A model generated the notes under the pieces. It did not search any database, was not told where the DNA came from, and saw nothing but the letters and a program-made list of their open reading frames with translations. DNA of 7,225 bases, from the NCBI GenBank assembly GCA_025455895.1, contig JALOLQ010000069.1, positions 1 to 7,225 of the forward strand. Reading direction: 5' to 3'. This DNA is from Solirubrobacteraceae bacterium (lineage in GTDB: Bacteria; Actinomycetota; Thermoleophilia; Solirubrobacterales; Solirubrobacteraceae). The position numbers and the translations under genes were made by a program. Position 1 is the stretch's first letter. Every line of letters starts with the position of its first letter. Positions 4,685 to 7,225 of this stretch are shown here, piece by piece.

Positions 4685-6163
4685 GTGACCGACCAGGCCG
4701 AACAGCCCGAGCCGTCCGTCCCCGAGCTGCTCGCGGCGCGGCGGGCGAAGCTCGATCGCCTGCGCGAGCAGGGCGTCGACCCGTTCCCGCACGCGTTCGG
4801 GGGGGTCACCCCGATCGGCGACGTCCTGCCGGTCTGGGATCACCTCGAGGCCGGCGAGGAGACCGGGCACGCCTACCGCGTCGCCGGGCGCCTCGCCGCC
4901 CGCCGCGGCCAGGGCAAGATGGCGTTCCTCGATCTCGTGGACCGCTCGGGCCGGCTTCAGCTCCAGGCCCGCGTGGACGTCCTCGGCGAGGAGCCGATGG
5001 CGCGCCTGCTCGAGCTCGACCTCGGCGACCTGCTCGGCGTGGACGGCGAGATCTTCCGCTCGCGCCGCGGGGAGCTGACGCTGCGCGTCACGCAGGCGAC
5101 GGTGCTCGCCAAGAGCCTGCGCCCGCCGCCCGACAAGCACCACGGGCTGACCGACGTGGAGACGCGCTTTCGCCGCCGCGAGCTCGACCTGATGGCCAAC
5201 GAGGACGCGCGCCGGACGTTCATCACCCGGGCGCGGGTGATCCGCGAGGTCCGCGGGTACCTCGACGAGCAGGGCTTCATCGAGGTCGAGACGCCGATCC
5301 TCCAGCCGCTCTACGGCGGCGCGCTGGCGCGCCCGTTCGTCACCCACCACAACGCGCTCGACCGCGACCTGTACCTGCGGATCGCCACCGAGCTGTACCT
5401 CAAGCGCTGCATCGTCGGCGGCCTCGAGCGCGTCTACGAGCTCGGCAAGGACTTCCGCAACGAGGGCATCTCCTTCAAGCACAACCCCGAGTTCACGATG
5501 GTCGAGTGGTACGAGGCGTACGCCGACTACGAGGACGCCATGGCGCGCACCGAGGCCGTCGTCGCCCGCGTCGCCGACGCCTGCGGCTACGACGGCGAGC
5601 TCGACTTCAGCCCGCCGTGGAAGCGGGTGACGCTGCGCGACGCGATCGCCGAGCGGACCGGGATCGACGTGCTCGAGCATCGCGACCAGGCCGCGCTGGC
5701 GGCGGCGATCGCGGCCTCCGACCGCGTCGACCTCCCGACCGCGGACCGCACCTGGCCGCAGCTCGTCGACGACCTGCTCAGCCACCACGTCGAGCCGAAC
5801 GTCACCGATCCGGTGTTCCTCATCGACTACCCCAAGGAGCTCTCCCCGTTCGCCAAGGACCACCGCTCCGAGCCGGGGCTCGTCGAGCGCTTCGAGGCGT
5901 TCTGCTCGGGGATGGAGATCGCCAACGCGTTCACCGAGCTCAACGACCCGGACGAGCAGCGCCGGCGCTTCGACGCGCAGGCGCGGCTGGCCGGCGAGGG
6001 CGACGAGGAGGCCCAGCCGTACGACGAGGTCTTCGTCCAGGCGCTCGAGCAGGGCATGCCGCCGACCGGCGGGGTCGGCCTCGGGATCGACCGGCTGGTC
6101 ATGCTCATGACGGGGAAGCGCTCGATCCGCGAGATCGTGCTGTTCCCCGCGATGCGCGACTGA
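4685..6163 (+). CDS. lysS: Lysyl-tRNA synthetase, class II
   Basis: LysRS activates lysine with ATP and charges tRNA-Lys. From the GTG at 4685 the product has 492 residues, normal for bacterial LysRS. A short helical N-terminus is followed by the OB-fold anticodon-binding domain at about residues 60-145 (YRVAGRLAARRGQGKMAFLD, then LQLQARVD). The class II catalytic domain follows with all three motifs: motif 1 around 190-218 (GFIEVETPILQPLYGGALAR), motif 2 around 247-275 (VYELGKDFRNEGISFKHNPE, then FTMVEWYEAY) and motif 3 around 461-490 (GGVGLGIDRLVMLMTGKRS, ending with the FPAMRD C-terminus). MEIANAFTELNDP and the SPFAKDH loop also fit LysRS, where they line the lysine pocket. The GTG at 4664 would add seven residues and sits in a hairpin. 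lysS lies 37 bases after greA. A tract-less hairpin follows the stop. In Mycobacterium, lsr2 comes next; here it is missing. Confidence 0.97.
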   Translation: MTDQAEQPEPSVPELLAARRAKLDRLREQGVDPFPHAFGGVTPIGDVLPVWDHLEAGEETGHAYRVAGRLAARRGQGKMAFLDLVDRSGRLQLQARVDVLGEEPMARLLELDLGDLLGVDGEIFRSRRGELTLRVTQATVLAKSLRPPPDKHHGLTDVETRFRRRELDLMANEDARRTFITRARVIREVRGYLDEQGFIEVETPILQPLYGGALARPFVTHHNALDRDLYLRIATELYLKRCIVGGLERVYELGKDFRNEGISFKHNPEFTMVEWYEAYADYEDAMARTEAVVARVADACGYDGELDFSPPWKRVTLRDAIAERTGIDVLEHRDQAALAAAIAASDRVDLPTADRTWPQLVDDLLSHHVEPNVTDPVFLIDYPKELSPFAKDHRSEPGLVERFEAFCSGMEIANAFTELNDPDEQRRRFDAQARLAGEGDEEAQPYDEVFVQALEQGMPPTGGVGLGIDRLVMLMTGKRSIREIVLFPAMRD

Positions 6164-6171
6164 CCGGACCC

Positions 6172-6193
6172 CGAGCGGCGGCGCGCCGTCTCG
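6172..6193 (+). terminator. Candidate tract-less terminator after lysS
   Basis: CGAG-CGGCG (6172-6180) pairs with CGCCG-T-CTCG (6184-6193) around a GCG loop, giving nine base pairs with one bulged T, 8 bases after the lysS stop. No T-tract follows. Strong hairpins without U-tracts are commonly proposed as terminators in high-GC Actinomycetota, but their efficiency is variable, so this is a candidate only. Confidence 0.4.
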
Positions 6194-6232
6194 CAGGAAC
6201 CCGCGCATCCACCGGGAAACCCGTCGGAATCA

Positions 6233-6253
6233 GGCCTTCACAGGGGAAAGGCC
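6233..6253 (+). repeat. Inverted repeat upstream of the clpC promoter (possible operator)
   Basis: GGCCTT (6233-6238) and AAGGCC (6248-6253) are perfect 6-base complements separated by 9 bases. The right arm covers the place where a -35 element for the TAAACT box would fall (about 6247-6252), a typical position for a repressor or activator site. It matches no operator I know. In other Actinomycetota clpC is controlled by ClgR, but I cannot show that this is a ClgR site. Confidence 0.3.
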
Positions 6254-6269
6254 CTCCGGGACCCGCTGG

Positions 6270-6275
6270 TAAACT
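6270..6275 (+). promoter_or_regulatory. Putative clpC promoter -10 box (TAAACT)
   Basis: TAAACT fits TANNNT and lies 176 bases before the clpC start. Transcription would begin near 6281-6283, right at the ATG of a 54-codon small ORF. No consensus -35 is visible (AAAGGC at 6247-6252). This implies a clpC leader of about 170 bases. Confidence 0.5.
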
Positions 6276-6280
6276 GGCCC

Positions 6281-6445
6281 ATGCCGCTGAAACCGCCCCG
6301 TGCGCTCATCCGCTCGGACGTCCGATCCGAAAAAGAAGATGAGCCCGCGGGTCGTCCGCGACCCCGCAGACCCGAACCCGTCAGAGCCCAGACCACCGTC
6401 ACGACCGACCAGCCCGCACCCATCGTCCGGCCAGGAAGGATCTAG
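6281..6445 (+). CDS. Possible leaderless 54-codon small ORF in the clpC leader
   Basis: An ATG five bases after the TAAACT box opens a 54-residue frame ending at TAG (6443-6445), six bases before the clpC ATG and in the same frame as clpC. The peptide is rich in Pro (11) and Arg (10), including the stretch RPRPRRPEP, and has no membrane segment or known domain. For it: start-codon distance from the -10 box, and a stop placed next to the clpC start. Against it: 16 of 54 codons end in A or T, compared with about 5 of 258 in the visible part of clpC, and it contains AGA, AGG and CGA codons that are unusual in such GC-rich DNA. Most likely it is untranslated leader; a regulatory leader peptide is the alternative. 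Confidence 0.25.
   Translation: MPLKPPRALIRSDVRSEKEDEPAGRPRPRRPEPVRAQTTVTTDQPAPIVRPGRI
6347..6367 (+). other. Tetraloop hairpin in the clpC leader
   Basis: GCGGGTCG (6347-6354) pairs with CGACC-C-CGC (6359-6367), with one bulged C, around a TCCG loop, which is of the stable UNCG class in RNA. There is no T-tract, so it is not an ordinary intrinsic terminator. It lies about 85 bases before the clpC start and could stabilise or regulate the leader RNA. Confidence 0.35.
6433..6440 (+). promoter_or_regulatory. clpC ribosome binding site (AGGAAGGA)
   Basis: AGGAAGGA ends 11 bases before the ATG at 6452. It is the clearest Shine-Dalgarno in the window, and contrasts with the genes that seem leaderless. 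It overlaps the last codons of the possible small ORF. Confidence 0.6.
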
Positions 6446-6451
6446 CAGCAC

Positions 6452-7225
6452 ATGTTCGAGCGATTCACCGAGCGTGCCCGACAGGTGGTCGTCCTCGCGC
6501 AGGAAGAGGCGCGGACCCTCAAGCACAACTACATCGGCACCGAGCACATCCTGCTCGGCCTGCTGCGCGAGGAGGAGGGGCTCGCGGCCCGCGTCCTCGA
6601 GAGCCTCGACATCACCGTCGAGCGCGTCCGCGCGCAGGTGGTGCGGATCGTCGGCTCCGGCGAGGAGGTCACCTCCGGCCAGATCCCGTTCACCCCGCGC
6701 GCCAAGAAGGTCCTCGAGCTCGCGCTGCGCGAGGCGCTGAGCCTCGGCCACAACTACATCGGGACCGAGCACATCCTGCTCGGCCTCGTGCGCGAGAACG
6801 AGGGCGTCGCGGCGCGGATCCTGCTCGACTTCGACGCGGACTCCGAGAAGATCCGCAACGAGGTCATCCGGATGCTGTCCGGCCCCGGCGGCCGGCGGCA
6901 GGGGTCCGGCGGCGGCGGTGGCCAGGGCGGCGCGCAGGCCGCCTCGGGCTCCGGCGAGGGCAAGAAGTCCTCGAAGCTGCTCGACCAGTTCGGCCGCAAC
7001 CTCACGAAGCTCGCCGCCGAGGGCAAGCTCGACCCGGTCGTCGGCCGCGAGACCGAGATCGAGCGGATCATGCAGATCCTCTCGCGCCGCACGAAGAACA
7101 ACCCGGTGCTGATCGGCGAGCCGGGCGTCGGCAAGACCGCGGTGGTCGAGGGCCTCGCCCAGCGGATCACGAACGCCGACGTGCCCGAGCTGCTGAAGGG
7201 CAAGCAGATCTACACGCTCGACCTG
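6452..7225 (+). CDS. clpC: ATP-dependent Clp protease ATPase subunit ClpC (5' part; continues past the window)
   Basis: ClpC is an AAA+ unfoldase that feeds proteins to ClpP. The visible 258 residues contain two Clp N-terminal repeats (about 1-68 and 78-140), which bind adaptors and substrates. The near-identical segments HNYIGTEHILLGLLRE (25-40) and HNYIGTEHILLGLVRE (100-115) show the duplication. A Gly/Ser/Gln-rich linker follows (about 144-174). The first AAA+ domain then begins with LLDQFGRNLTKLAAEGKLDP and VVGRETEIERIMQILSRRTK, and has the Walker A motif GEPGVGKT at 222-229. The second half, including the middle domain and D2, is outside the window. MFERFTERARQVVVLAQEEA is the standard ClpC beginning and fixes the ATG at 6452. 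Three of the first ten codons (CGA, CGT, CGA) end in A or T, rare later on, which probably keeps the start region unstructured. An essential or stress-related role is known for relatives. Confidence 0.97.
   Translation, partial: MFERFTERARQVVVLAQEEARTLKHNYIGTEHILLGLLREEEGLAARVLESLDITVERVRAQVVRIVGSGEEVTSGQIPFTPRAKKVLELALREALSLGHNYIGTEHILLGLVRENEGVAARILLDFDADSEKIRNEVIRMLSGPGGRRQGSGGGGGQGGAQAASGSGEGKKSSKLLDQFGRNLTKLAAEGKLDPVVGRETEIERIMQILSRRTKNNPVLIGEPGVGKTAVVEGLAQRITNADVPELLKGKQIYTLDL
6524..6796 (+). repeat. Internal duplication in clpC (Clp N repeats)
   Basis: The 48 bases at 6524-6571 recur at 6749-6796, 225 bases (75 codons) later, with three mismatches. They encode the conserved helix of each Clp N-terminal repeat. 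The protein duplication is ancient and shared by all ClpC. The near-identity at DNA level reflects strong protein conservation plus limited codon choice, though gene conversion could contribute. Confidence 0.8.

Larger units (their letters stand above)
6164..6451 (+). other. lysS-clpC intergenic region (288 bases)
   Basis: This gap holds, in order, a hairpin after lysS (6172-6193), a small CGGG-AAA-CCCG inverted repeat (6213-6223), a longer inverted repeat (6233-6253), a -10-like box (6270-6275), a possible small ORF (6281-6445), a tetraloop hairpin (6347-6367) and the clpC ribosome binding site (6433-6440). It has visibly more A residues than its surroundings, including AAAAAGAAGATGAG near 6330. 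I see no HAIR-type heat-shock operator or CIRCE element and no conserved gene such as lsr2. Confidence 0.7.

Noticed and set aside
1902..4688. A plus-strand frame open for about 928 codons across coaX, dus and greA.
   Set aside because: It is almost entirely Arg/Ala/Gly/Pro, out of frame with recognised genes and has no family features.
4799..4805. A run of seven G in the 5' part of lysS that might signal programmed or artefactual frameshifting.
   Set aside because: The lysS frame continues intact through it with sensible sequence on both sides, so there is no sign of a shift.
4622..6208. A 528-codon open frame antisense to lysS.
   Set aside because: The protein is repetitive Arg/Leu/Glu/Asp/Val-rich sequence, the mirror of the lysS codon pattern. 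lysS on the other strand has all class II motifs.
6164..6451. Possible displaced lsr2 or other small conserved gene between lysS and clpC.
   Set aside because: No frame there encodes an Lsr2-like protein. The only plausible frame is the 54-codon Pro/Arg-rich one with poor codon usage.
6300..6740. A 146-codon frame overlapping the start of clpC.
   Set aside because: It is a Ser/Arg-rich shadow frame that runs into clpC in the wrong phase.
1..7225. Mobile element, phage, defence system, CRISPR, tRNA or rRNA.
   Set aside because: No transposase or integrase, no regularly spaced repeats, no tRNA-like cloverleaf and no rRNA sequence were seen. All genes are conserved housekeeping types with uniform composition.

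Overview
The window is one contiguous stretch of very GC-rich bacterial chromosome (roughly three quarters G+C, with codon third positions nearly all G or C). Gene content and order point to Actinomycetota. The order folK, small membrane protein, coaX, lysS, clpC is the same skeleton as the Mycobacterium folate/pantothenate/lysS/clpC1 block. The variant Dus motifs, the DUF4282-type membrane protein and the absence of lsr2 between lysS and clpC suggest a deep lineage such as Thermoleophilia (Solirubrobacterales-like). That placement is inference, not proof. Nothing in the window looks mobile: there is no transposase, integrase, phage gene, tRNA, rRNA or CRISPR array.

Layout. Positions 1-500 hold the 3' end of a TesB-like acyl-CoA thioesterase gene. 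It is coupled by a 4-base overlap to folK (497-1003). A gene on the opposite strand for a glutathione-S-transferase-like protein (1000-1740) converges on folK, and the two stop codons share the tetramer CTAG. A 63-base divergent intergenic region separates it from a DUF4282-type membrane protein gene (1804-2235). Then, all on the + strand, come coaX (2248-3012), a dihydrouridine synthase gene (3037-4047), greA (4165-4647), lysS (4685-6163) and the first 258 codons of clpC (6452 to the window end).

Functionally this is a housekeeping block: folate synthesis (folK), coenzyme A synthesis (coaX), tRNA modification and charging (dus, lysS), rescue of stalled transcription (greA) and proteolysis (clpC). 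No exotic or defence system is visible.

The interest lies in the non-coding DNA. Nearly every gap carries a TANNNT hexamer that fits an actinobacterial -10 box. At four genes it sits 6-9 bases before the start codon, as expected for leaderless mRNAs. The two exceptions have real leaders. greA has a -10 box (TATACT), then a small intrinsic terminator with six T residues, then the gene, which looks like an attenuated leader. clpC has a -10 box (TAAACT), a 170-base leader with a tetraloop hairpin and a possible 54-codon small ORF that ends six bases before the clpC start, in the same frame as clpC.
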